From assembly GCA_038212445.1 (NCBI GenBank), contig JBBQUM010000015.1:1-64000 (forward strand): 64,000 bases of DNA, given 5' to 3'. The notes below the pieces were generated by a model. That model saw only the letters and a program-made list of their open reading frames with translations, was not told the DNA's origin and searched no databases. Source of the stretch: TMP-7 sp038212445 (lineage in GTDB: Bacteria; Acidobacteriota; Terriglobia; Bryobacterales; Bryobacteraceae). The translations under genes were made by a program, and so were the position numbers. This document shows, piece after piece, positions 33,889 through 41,263 of this stretch. How positions within the stretch are numbered: position 1 is the first letter of the stretch; each line of letters begins with the position of its first letter.

Positions 33889-35154
33889 CTAGCTCTTGGC
33901 GAAATACAAAGCCGAAGCGCGTTCCAGATCGCCTTTCGAGAGGCGTGGCGGACGCTTTTCATAGTTCCCGATTGAGACCAGGATGTTGCAGATGTCGCTC
34001 GGGTAGCACGCACGGAGTTCAGTGCGGCCTTCGCGCAGGCAGATATTCCGGAAAAACTCCGCGGTGTCGGGCTCCACCTGGAGTTTGCGGGCTTGCACCA
34101 CACGGTGGAAAATCTGGTCGAAACAGGCGGCGTCCACCGCTTCCACATAGATCTTGTTGTGAATACGACGGAGGAAGGCTTCATCGGCGAGATCCGCCGG
34201 TTCGAGGTTGGTGGAGAAGACCACCATGAGCTCAAAGGGGATTTGGAACTTTACGCCGTAGCGCAAGGTGAGATAGTCGACGCGGCGATCGAGGGGGACA
34301 ATCCAGCGGTTGAGCAGGTCGCGCGGGCTCATCAACTGACGGCCGAAGTCGTCGATGATGAAAATGCCGTTGTTGGCTTTCATTTGTAGCGGCGCCGCAT
34401 AGATGCCGGACGACTCGTCGAGCCGCAGTTCGATCATGCTGGGGATCAGTTCGCCACCGACAACGATGCAAGGACGGCGGCAGAAGGCCCAGCGCGGGTC
34501 AACATCGGGATCGTCCATCTCCAACTGTTGGTGGACCACTGGATCATACAAACTGATGATCTGGTTATCCACTTCAACGGCATAAGGGATCAAGATGCCG
34601 TCGTGGTACACGCGCAACATCCGCTCGGCGAGGCTGGTCTTGCCGTTGCCGGTAGGACCGTAGACGAAAATCGAGTTCTGCGAGATCAGGGCCGGACCTA
34701 ATTGGTCGAGCATGCGATCGGTGACGATGAGGTCGGAATAGCAGCCGCGGAGAATCCGGCGGTCGACGTCCACTTGCGCGGCTTGGACCCTGGTGGCTTC
34801 GGCGTAGTCCTTTAAAGAGACGGGCGCCGCCCCGGCGTATTGGGTGATCTGAAAACGCTCGCTGGCGAGCTGTTTGCCGGCAACCGATAGTGAGAAGTTG
34901 TAGTCGTTGCCGCTCATCCCCTTCACTTCCACCAGTTGCTGCTGGCGCATGTGGCGGAACACGGCGTCGATAATCGGTACGGAGAGGCGCAGACAGCGGC
35001 TCAGCCGCTGGAGGTTGCTCATCCCTTCCAGCAGCATCCGGCGAAGCACCAAATCGAGCACCAGGCTTTCGCCAATTCCAAGCTGCTCAAAGGTTTGCGG
35101 GACCGGAGGAGCGAAAGCTGAACGGACCGGCGCGAGGGTTTCCATGCTCAGCAT
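33889..35154 (-). CDS. AAA+ ATPase with N-terminal winged-helix region
   Basis: 421 aa from ATG 35154; TTG 35157 and ATG 35145 are alternatives. The first ~100 residues are helical and resemble a winged helix (MSNLQRLSRCLRLSVPIIDAVFRHMRQQQLV). The AAA+ core has Walker A GPTGNGKTS, Walker B IFIIDDFGRQ, a sensor-1-like VVFSTNLEP and an arginine-finger candidate in FLRRIHNK. Family members of this type accompany type II/IV-like secretion or pilus genes in Acidobacteriota; here the secretin-like gene is divergent, 79 bp away. Function unknown. Confidence 0.75.
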   Translation of the reverse strand: MLSMETLAPVRSAFAPPVPQTFEQLGIGESLVLDLVLRRMLLEGMSNLQRLSRCLRLSVPIIDAVFRHMRQQQLVEVKGMSGNDYNFSLSVAGKQLASERFQITQYAGAAPVSLKDYAEATRVQAAQVDVDRRILRGCYSDLIVTDRMLDQLGPALISQNSIFVYGPTGNGKTSLAERMLRVYHDGILIPYAVEVDNQIISLYDPVVHQQLEMDDPDVDPRWAFCRRPCIVVGGELIPSMIELRLDESSGIYAAPLQMKANNGIFIIDDFGRQLMSPRDLLNRWIVPLDRRVDYLTLRYGVKFQIPFELMVVFSTNLEPADLADEAFLRRIHNKIYVEAVDAACFDQIFHRVVQARKLQVEPDTAEFFRNICLREGRTELRACYPSDICNILVSIGNYEKRPPRLSKGDLERASALYFAKS

Positions 35155-35233
35155 CAATCGGCAGTTTCAGGCGCTGAGTTTAATAGTTTCTGTACCTGCA
35201 CGCATGGCGCGGCGGCCACGTCACGTCTATTGA

Positions 35234-37558
35234 GTGCATTCTCTCCGCCTACTCGCCGGAATTGCGGCCGCATGTTGCCTGCTTGCCGCCAATTCGGCCG
35301 CTGATCGTCAGGCTGCCACTGAACGGCAGGCTGGTGAGCGTCTAGCCAAACAAGCCGAAGCGGCCGAGAAGAGTGGCCGGGTGGTGGAGGCCTACCTACT
35401 GTATGCCAAGGCTGCCGCTGCCGACCGGACCAATCCGGTCTACTGGGCAAAAGCGAGCGCGTTACGAGTGCCGGCGTCGGCGATTGCTGAGGAGCGACTG
35501 CCCGTCATCGGTGTGACTGAAGAGAAAAAGCCGGTGGATCCCGGGATTGTCGGGTCACTCACGCGGCAACAGATGGATGAAATCGAGCGGATGCAGGAGC
35601 CACCCCGACTGAAGCCGGTGGCGGGACTCCGCAGCTTTCATTTGCGCGGCGAGTCAAAGGCGCTATTTGAGCAGATGGCCGAGGCTTACGGCTACACGGC
35701 CATTTTTGACAAGGACTTCACCAGCCAGCAGGCGATGCGCTTCGACATCGATGCCGCGGACTACAAAGGCGCTCTACACGCACTCGAGGCTGCCACCAAC
35801 AATTTCATCGTCGTGCTGTCGCCCAAGGCCATGCTGGTGTCGCCAGACACGACACAGAAGCGGCAGGATCTGGAGCCCAACGAGGCGTTAGGCATCCCGA
35901 TTTCGCAGCGCACGTCAATTCAGGAAGCTCAGGAACTGGTGCTCATGGTCCAGCAGACGCTGGAGATCCGCCGAGTGGGCATGGACCCCTTGAAGCGCAT
36001 GATTTACATGCGCGACCGGGCGTCCAAGATTGAGCTTGCGCGCGCTTTGTTTAACCAGTTGTCGAGCGGGAAAGCGCAGGTGTCCGCCGAAATCGAGTTT
36101 CTCAGTGTCACGCGCAGTTCGTCGCTGAATTTCGGCATGAACCTGCCGAACAAGTTTCCACTGGTGGATTTCGGGAAAATCACAGGTGCAAGCTACTCGG
36201 TACCAGCAGGCTTTGCGAAGTTCCTGACATTTGGCGCGGGCGCAACCTTCCTCGGGCTGGGCCTGACGGATGCCGCACTGTTTGCTACCGCCACCCGCTC
36301 CGACGCCACAAGCGTACTCAAGACGACGATGACCGCGTCAGACGGGCAGCCCGCGACTTTCCATGTCGGAGACAAGTATCCGATTCAGACAGGCGCCTAC
36401 CTGGGGCTCGGCGGGCTCAGCGGCGGCAGCACGACGTACGCGGTGATTTCGACCGCTTCCTATGCCGACATCACCACAGAGACCATCTCGACTACCGGCA
36501 CGATGAAGCTGGTTGTGAATGCTCAGGAAATACCGATTACTCTTCCAGTGGGCTCGAACAACATCTACGGCCTGATGAACGTCATCAACTCGACAGGGCT
36601 GGGAATCGGCATTCAGACGATCCAGCGCGGCACAAATGCGCGCCCGTATTCGATGCTGGTAGTGGCGTCGACACTCGGCATCTCGTCAATTCAGTTGTTC
36701 GACGATCCAACCGGTGAGAATATCTCGCTGTTGAAACCACCGGATCGCGCGTCGTCGATTTCGTTGACCTACAACGACCGGACGGCTCAGAAAGTCTCGG
36801 CCAACGGCGGATTGACGTTGGTAGTGGGCACGACGAAGACGCCGCTGATCCTTAGCGACGCAACCAACAATCTGAATGGCCTGCGCGATGCGATCAACGC
36901 GTCAGGCGCGGGAGTAACGTCATCGATTTTAAGCACGGGGGCGGCTACCTCGCCGTTTTACATGCAGATTGTCGCGAACGCCGCCAGCACAGGCTTGATC
37001 CAGGTGTACGATGATCCGGACGGGGCGAACACGGCCCTATTCACCACCACCGACCAGGTGAATGCTTTTTCCGGTTCGTTCGGACAGACTGTGTCCACCT
37101 CATCCTCGTCCGCGAACTTCGGCCAAACCTACACGCCGCCGCCAACTTTCAATTTTGAAGATCTCGGCCTCATCCTGAAGATCACTCCGTTTGTCCATGA
37201 CATGGACGAAGTCACCCTCGACATCGAGGCGGAATTCAAGGTGTTGGGCAGCCAGAGCTACAACGGTGTGCCGGTGATTTCCACTCGCAAGTATCAGGGG
37301 AAGGTACGCTTGCGCACCAGTCAGTACGCGGTGGTGGCAGGTCTGGTGTCAGAGACTCAGGTCCGTTCTCTGAGCGGACTGGCCGGACTCACCAGCGTTC
37401 CCGTGCTCGGGGCGCTGTTGGGCGACACCACGCGGTCAAAGGACTCTAGCGACATTCTGTTGGTCATTAAGCCCACCGTCACAGCCATGCCCTCGAGCGA
37501 GTTCGAGAACCGGCCGTTCTGGTTCGGCTCAGAGATGAAGCCGCTGACGCTGCTATGA
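35234..37558 (+). CDS. Secretin-family outer-membrane protein with inserted hook-like repeats
   Basis: 774 aa from GTG 35234. After a signal peptide (HSLRLLAGIAAACCLLAANS), a helical region leads to an N1-type STN domain (AEAYGYTAIFDKDF) and an N-domain (DPLKRMIYMRDRASKIELARALFNQL). The C-terminal part is the secretin beta-domain (EIEFLSVTRSSSLNFGMNLPN, DLGLILKITPFV, RTSQYAVVAGLVSET, VPVLGALLGDTTRSKDSSDILLVI). Inserted between beta-strands at about 36487-37040 are two ~80-residue repeats with flagellin-hook-IN-like features (LRDAINASGAGVTSSI). It should form a multimeric channel, with export partners elsewhere. Confidence 0.82.
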   Translation: MHSLRLLAGIAAACCLLAANSAADRQAATERQAGERLAKQAEAAEKSGRVVEAYLLYAKAAAADRTNPVYWAKASALRVPASAIAEERLPVIGVTEEKKPVDPGIVGSLTRQQMDEIERMQEPPRLKPVAGLRSFHLRGESKALFEQMAEAYGYTAIFDKDFTSQQAMRFDIDAADYKGALHALEAATNNFIVVLSPKAMLVSPDTTQKRQDLEPNEALGIPISQRTSIQEAQELVLMVQQTLEIRRVGMDPLKRMIYMRDRASKIELARALFNQLSSGKAQVSAEIEFLSVTRSSSLNFGMNLPNKFPLVDFGKITGASYSVPAGFAKFLTFGAGATFLGLGLTDAALFATATRSDATSVLKTTMTASDGQPATFHVGDKYPIQTGAYLGLGGLSGGSTTYAVISTASYADITTETISTTGTMKLVVNAQEIPITLPVGSNNIYGLMNVINSTGLGIGIQTIQRGTNARPYSMLVVASTLGISSIQLFDDPTGENISLLKPPDRASSISLTYNDRTAQKVSANGGLTLVVGTTKTPLILSDATNNLNGLRDAINASGAGVTSSILSTGAATSPFYMQIVANAASTGLIQVYDDPDGANTALFTTTDQVNAFSGSFGQTVSTSSSSANFGQTYTPPPTFNFEDLGLILKITPFVHDMDEVTLDIEAEFKVLGSQSYNGVPVISTRKYQGKVRLRTSQYAVVAGLVSETQVRSLSGLAGLTSVPVLGALLGDTTRSKDSSDILLVIKPTVTAMPSSEFENRPFWFGSEMKPLTLL

Positions 37559-37576
37559 GGACGCTTCAGGCGTTCG

Positions 37577-38986
37577 CTATTTGGAGCCGAAACACCACAG
37601 GGCAGTCTTAGACCGCATGTAAATGCGTCCGTCCGCGATAGCGGGCGTCGCATACACTTCGTCCTCCAGTTCGCTCTTCGCAATGACATTCTGATCAGGG
37701 CCAGCCTCGAGGACTGTCACCGTACCATTCAAGCTCACAAAGAACACTTTGCCGTCGGCGGCCACCGGGGAGGCATAGTATTTGTCCACCGCGCCACGCA
37801 GCCGCGCCTGTTTGTAGACCTCGCCAGTTGAAGCATTCAAGGTGGTCAGGACGCCGCTGTCGTTGATCATGTAGAGCACGCCCTTGTAGAGCACCAGCGA
37901 CGGCAGTTGAGGAATCGCGCGGCGGTAACTCCACTTCAGTCCCGTGTCGGTGATATCCCCTTTCTTGTTCCCTGGACGAACCGCCAGCAGGCCGTTTTCC
38001 GCTCCCAGCGATGACGCGTACATGCGCCAGTCTTCCGCATCGAGGAAACCGTCGCTGTTGAGATCGATGTATTGGAAGATCTGCTTGGTCCGCTGGTCCG
38101 GCGACTCTTCCTTGGATAGTTTGCCGTCCTTGTTGGCGTCGAATTTCGCCAGCACTTCCTCAAACGGCGGAAGCTTCACTTGCCTACCGGGGTCGTTCTC
38201 AGGCATGTTGTAGCCGTTGATAAAGACAGTATCGCCGTCCACCAGCGGCACCGATTTCATTTCAGACGCGAGTCCACGGATGTACCAGACCACCTCACCG
38301 GTCTTCGCCGAATAGGCGTCCATGCGGAATGAGCTGGGCGCGATTACTTCAACGTCGCCAGGACGCGGTTCCCAGACGACGGGAGTCGAGTGTCCGCTGA
38401 GAGCTTCGGGACGGTCGCGGCGCCAGCGCAGTTTGCCATCGTTCTTGCCGGCGGCAAGGATAAATGAACCGCGTGTCTGGTCGCACACCAGAATCACACT
38501 GTCGCCGACAATCACCGGAGACGCGCCCATCCCGTACATATTGGTGAATGGACCGAGCGGCATGCGCCAGCGCTCGTTGCCGTCGAAGCCGTACGACACC
38601 ATGCCGTAGTCGCCAAAGAAGACGTAGATATTCTTGCCGTCGCTAACCGGAGTGGGCGACGCCGGACTGTTGCGGGGATCGAGCGCCTCCTTGCGTGTGC
38701 GCGGGGCTTCTCGACGCCATAGGATTTTTCCGGTCGCGCGGTCAAGGGCAAAGGTCAGCAGCTTGTCGCCTTCGTAGGCGGTCAGAAAAATCTGATTCCC
38801 GCTGAGGATAGGTGACGAGTGTCCAGCCGGCAGGGGCGTCTTCCAAACGAGGTTCGACGTCGGTGAAAATTCCGCAGGCAACTTCGTGGCATCCGACACT
38901 CCTGAGCCGTTCGGCCCGCGGAACCGGTCCCATTCGGCTGCCTGGGTGGCGATTGCCAGACCCAGCGCGATACAGAAAATGCGCAT
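37577..38986 (-). CDS. Secreted PQQ-like beta-propeller protein with EF-hands
   Basis: 469 aa from ATG 38986, after which the open frame continues upstream only into the antisense of another gene. A signal peptide (MRIFCIALGLAIATQAAEW) precedes a PQQ-enzyme-type WD propeller (WDRFRGPNGSGVSD, ATGKILWRREAP, SPTPVSDGKNIYVFFGDYG). Within it are two EF-hand calcium loops, DANKDGKLSKEE and DLNSDGFLDAED. No dehydrogenase active site is evident, so it is probably a binding or scaffolding protein in the periplasm. It is divergent from the membrane protein gene at 39017. Confidence 0.82.
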   Translation of the reverse strand: MRIFCIALGLAIATQAAEWDRFRGPNGSGVSDATKLPAEFSPTSNLVWKTPLPAGHSSPILSGNQIFLTAYEGDKLLTFALDRATGKILWRREAPRTRKEALDPRNSPASPTPVSDGKNIYVFFGDYGMVSYGFDGNERWRMPLGPFTNMYGMGASPVIVGDSVILVCDQTRGSFILAAGKNDGKLRWRRDRPEALSGHSTPVVWEPRPGDVEVIAPSSFRMDAYSAKTGEVVWYIRGLASEMKSVPLVDGDTVFINGYNMPENDPGRQVKLPPFEEVLAKFDANKDGKLSKEESPDQRTKQIFQYIDLNSDGFLDAEDWRMYASSLGAENGLLAVRPGNKKGDITDTGLKWSYRRAIPQLPSLVLYKGVLYMINDSGVLTTLNASTGEVYKQARLRGAVDKYYASPVAADGKVFFVSLNGTVTVLEAGPDQNVIAKSELEDEVYATPAIADGRIYMRSKTALWCFGSK

Positions 38987-39016
38987 GAAAATTAGCGTAG
39001 CAGCTACCCTATTGCT

Positions 39017-39727
39017 ATGGCTGGAGTGAAACTGGAATACGCGGACAAGCGGAAGATCCGCGTGCGTAACAAGCTGTACTATCGCTTCAACCACTGGCCG
39101 ATCTGGATTTTCGTGTTTTTCCTTGTGCCGGGGCCGCTTACGTTTGATCTTTTCGAGCACGGCGTTGATTTGCGGATGCTGGGATGGCTGGCGGCGGTGC
39201 TCATCGGTACCGGGATTCCGGGCATGCTCGGGAGACTGCCGGGCGTGGAGCCAGCGCCGTACATCATCCGCTTTACGGAGGACCGGCCGAATCCACTCTA
39301 CCGGCGAATTTGCTACACCGTGGCCTGGAGTGAGTTGATCGCATATACCGGAATCAATCTGGCCGGTCTCATCTTCGCGGTCGCAAGCGGACGCTGGCAA
39401 ATGCGCCAAATGTATGATGCTGCTTATTTCCCCATCGTCGTCACCGTTTGGATTCTGGGGGCGGTTGGCTGGCTGCCCCGTGTAAAGGCGTCCACCAAGG
39501 GAGAAGGCGACGAGCGGCGCTACTTCTATGGGACCGTCTGGGCGGTAATGGCGGCGCAGCCCGTGCTCTGGTTGATGTGGCGGACCCTGCCGCGCGGTAC
39601 AGCGCTCGACTCGCTGAAACTCGCCGTCTTTGCGGGCGTCTTGATTTTCATGGGACTGCTGGCTCGGCGCGGTCTTTTGCCGCGCACCCGCAAGATTGTG
39701 CCTGGGGAGCTAGCCGTATCCGATTAG
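39017..39727 (+). CDS. Multi-pass membrane protein of unknown function
   Basis: 236 aa with about six TM helices (WPIWIFVFFLVPGPLTFDLF, LGWLAAVLIGTGIPGML, AYTGINLAGLIFAVA, FPIVVTVWILGAVGWL, TVWAVMAAQPVLWLMW, LAVFAGVLIFMGLLA). The N-terminal VKLEYADKRKIRVRNKLYYR is basic and cytoplasmic by the positive-inside rule. I do not recognise the family. The hydrolase gene follows 23 bp later and may share its transcript. No signal of recent transfer. Confidence 0.7.
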   Translation: MAGVKLEYADKRKIRVRNKLYYRFNHWPIWIFVFFLVPGPLTFDLFEHGVDLRMLGWLAAVLIGTGIPGMLGRLPGVEPAPYIIRFTEDRPNPLYRRICYTVAWSELIAYTGINLAGLIFAVASGRWQMRQMYDAAYFPIVVTVWILGAVGWLPRVKASTKGEGDERRYFYGTVWAVMAAQPVLWLMWRTLPRGTALDSLKLAVFAGVLIFMGLLARRGLLPRTRKIVPGELAVSD

Positions 39728-39750
39728 CGAATCATCCGCCGTTGGGACGC

Positions 39751-40638
39751 ATGGTGGAGGCTGGCGGCGGCCGCTTCCATGTTCACGAAACTGGCTCCGG
39801 CCCGGTGACGGTGGTGCTCGAAGCGGGCATTGCGGCAACCTCGATCAGTTGGGCGCTGGTGGCTCGCGAAGTATCGAAGTTCGCGCGCGTGATCGCTTAT
39901 GATCGCGCCGGGCTCGGCTGGAGCGAACTGCTCGACACTCCACGGACTCCGTCGCGCATTGCTGTAGAACTACGCGCCGTCCTGGGCGCGGTTGCAGCCA
40001 AGCCGCCTTACATCCTGGTGGGCCACTCGTTTGGCGGGCTGGTGGTGGAGCGGTACGCGATCGACTATCCGAGCGAGGTGTCGGCGCTGGTGCTGGTAGA
40101 CGTGCTTTCGCCCAACGAGTTCTACCCGCTGATTCCTGAGAGGCGGGCGATGCTGGCGAAAGCGGTGGCACTGTCGCGGCGCGGCGGAACACTGGCGCGG
40201 TTAGGAGTGGTCCGCTTGTGCCTGGGTCTTGTACTGGGCGGGAATCAGGTGCTGCCGAAGCTCGCGGCGCGAGTATCCAGTGGGCAGGGGGGCGAGGGTT
40301 TTACGAAGCGGCTGGCGGGTGAGGTGGGTAAACTGCCGCGCGATGTCTGGCCGATGATCGCGCATCACTGGTCGATGCCTAAGAGTTTCGAAGCGATGGC
40401 GCGCCACCTGGAACAGTTGCCGGAGAGCAGCAAAGAAATGGCGGGTGCAATTCTGCCCGAGAAGCCGGTGACGGTCATCTCGGCGGCGTCGAACAAGCTG
40501 GGGCCTGGCGTAGTGCTGCCGGCAGGCGCCAGGATGGTGACAGCGGAGCGAAGCGGGCATTGGGTGCAGTTAGACGAGCCTGAACTGGTGGTGGAAGCGA
40601 TTCGCGCGATGGTGGCCGCGGATAGCCGGCTACGCTAG
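39751..40638 (+). CDS. Alpha/beta-hydrolase
   Basis: 295 aa from ATG 39751; TTG 39742 is an alternative and the conserved PPLGR just before the ATG hints that the true start may be earlier. The fold is clear: VVLEAGIAATSISWALV, AYDRAGLGWSE, the nucleophile elbow VGHSFGGLVVE, and a C-terminal His in RSGHWVQLDEP. The catalytic triad would be the Ser in GHSFG, that His and an Asp between them. Its substrate is unknown. It ends four bases inside the convergent SCO gene. Confidence 0.8.
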   Translation: MVEAGGGRFHVHETGSGPVTVVLEAGIAATSISWALVAREVSKFARVIAYDRAGLGWSELLDTPRTPSRIAVELRAVLGAVAAKPPYILVGHSFGGLVVERYAIDYPSEVSALVLVDVLSPNEFYPLIPERRAMLAKAVALSRRGGTLARLGVVRLCLGLVLGGNQVLPKLAARVSSGQGGEGFTKRLAGEVGKLPRDVWPMIAHHWSMPKSFEAMARHLEQLPESSKEMAGAILPEKPVTVISAASNKLGPGVVLPAGARMVTAERSGHWVQLDEPELVVEAIRAMVAADSRLR

Positions 40639-41186
40639 CGGATGGCGTCTGCGATTTCCGCAGGCTTCGGGAATTTTCCAGTGACGCCGACGAACGCGGG
40701 GCCGTTGGGGCGGCCTTCGAGGATATAGACGCGGCTGGAATGCGCGCGGGGGTTGTGGTCCGACTCGTTCAGTGTGGCGAGGATCTGGACGAGCTGGCCG
40801 CGATCGGCGCGGATGGCGATCCAGCGGTCGCTCGCGTGCAGTTCCTTGCGCCACCGTACCAGGTCCTGAACACGGTCGTGTTCGGGGTCGACGGTAATCG
40901 AAATCAGCTTGATTCCACCTGCGGGCTGGGATGCGAGTTCGTGGTCTACTCTACGAAACAGGCCCCCGAGAAGTGGGCAGGTTGTTGTGCAACTTGTGTA
41001 CATTAGCTGGACCGCCACCTTGCCTTGAGTGACCAACTCCCGCAGAGGCACTCGCCGTCCATCGTGCAGGGTCACGATCACCTGCGGCATAGCTGCGGGC
41101 GGTTGCACGGCCACGACGTCAGGGAGCGGATAGAACCCGAGGGCCAAGAGCAAGAGGAGCAATCCTGGTATGATACCAGGAACCAA
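40635..41186 (-). CDS. SCO1/SenC family copper-handling protein
   Basis: 183 aa from TTG 41186, with AAGGA six to seven bases upstream. A hydrophobic N-terminal segment (IIPGLLLLLLALGFY) anchors or exports it. The thioredoxin-like core has the Cu ligands: Cys-x3-Cys in YTSCTTTCPLLG and the distal His in NPRAHSSRVYIL. SCO proteins deliver copper or act as thiol-disulfide proteins in the periplasm. It is divergent from the copper radical oxidase gene 77 bp away, suggesting it metallates that enzyme, which is inference. A perfect palindrome covers its first codons. Confidence 0.82.
   Translation of the reverse strand: MVPGIIPGLLLLLLALGFYPLPDVVAVQPPAAMPQVIVTLHDGRRVPLRELVTQGKVAVQLMYTSCTTTCPLLGGLFRRVDHELASQPAGGIKLISITVDPEHDRVQDLVRWRKELHASDRWIAIRADRGQLVQILATLNESDHNPRAHSSRVYILEGRPNGPAFVGVTGKFPKPAEIADAIR
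41163..41181. promoter_or_regulatory. 19-bp perfect palindrome between SCO and copper oxidase genes
   Basis: TCCTGGTAT, central G, ATACCAGGA: a 9-bp perfect inverted repeat with one central base. It lies within the first codons of the SCO gene and about 83 bp upstream of the oxidase start, in the control region of a divergent pair. The shape suits a dimeric regulator operator. Confidence 0.5.
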
Positions 41187-41263
41187 AAATCATCCTTCGC
41201 GACGCCTGTTCAGGGTTGTGCGGGCCCGATCTGGGCGGTTCCACCGTATTTCGGAGGTCGTGT

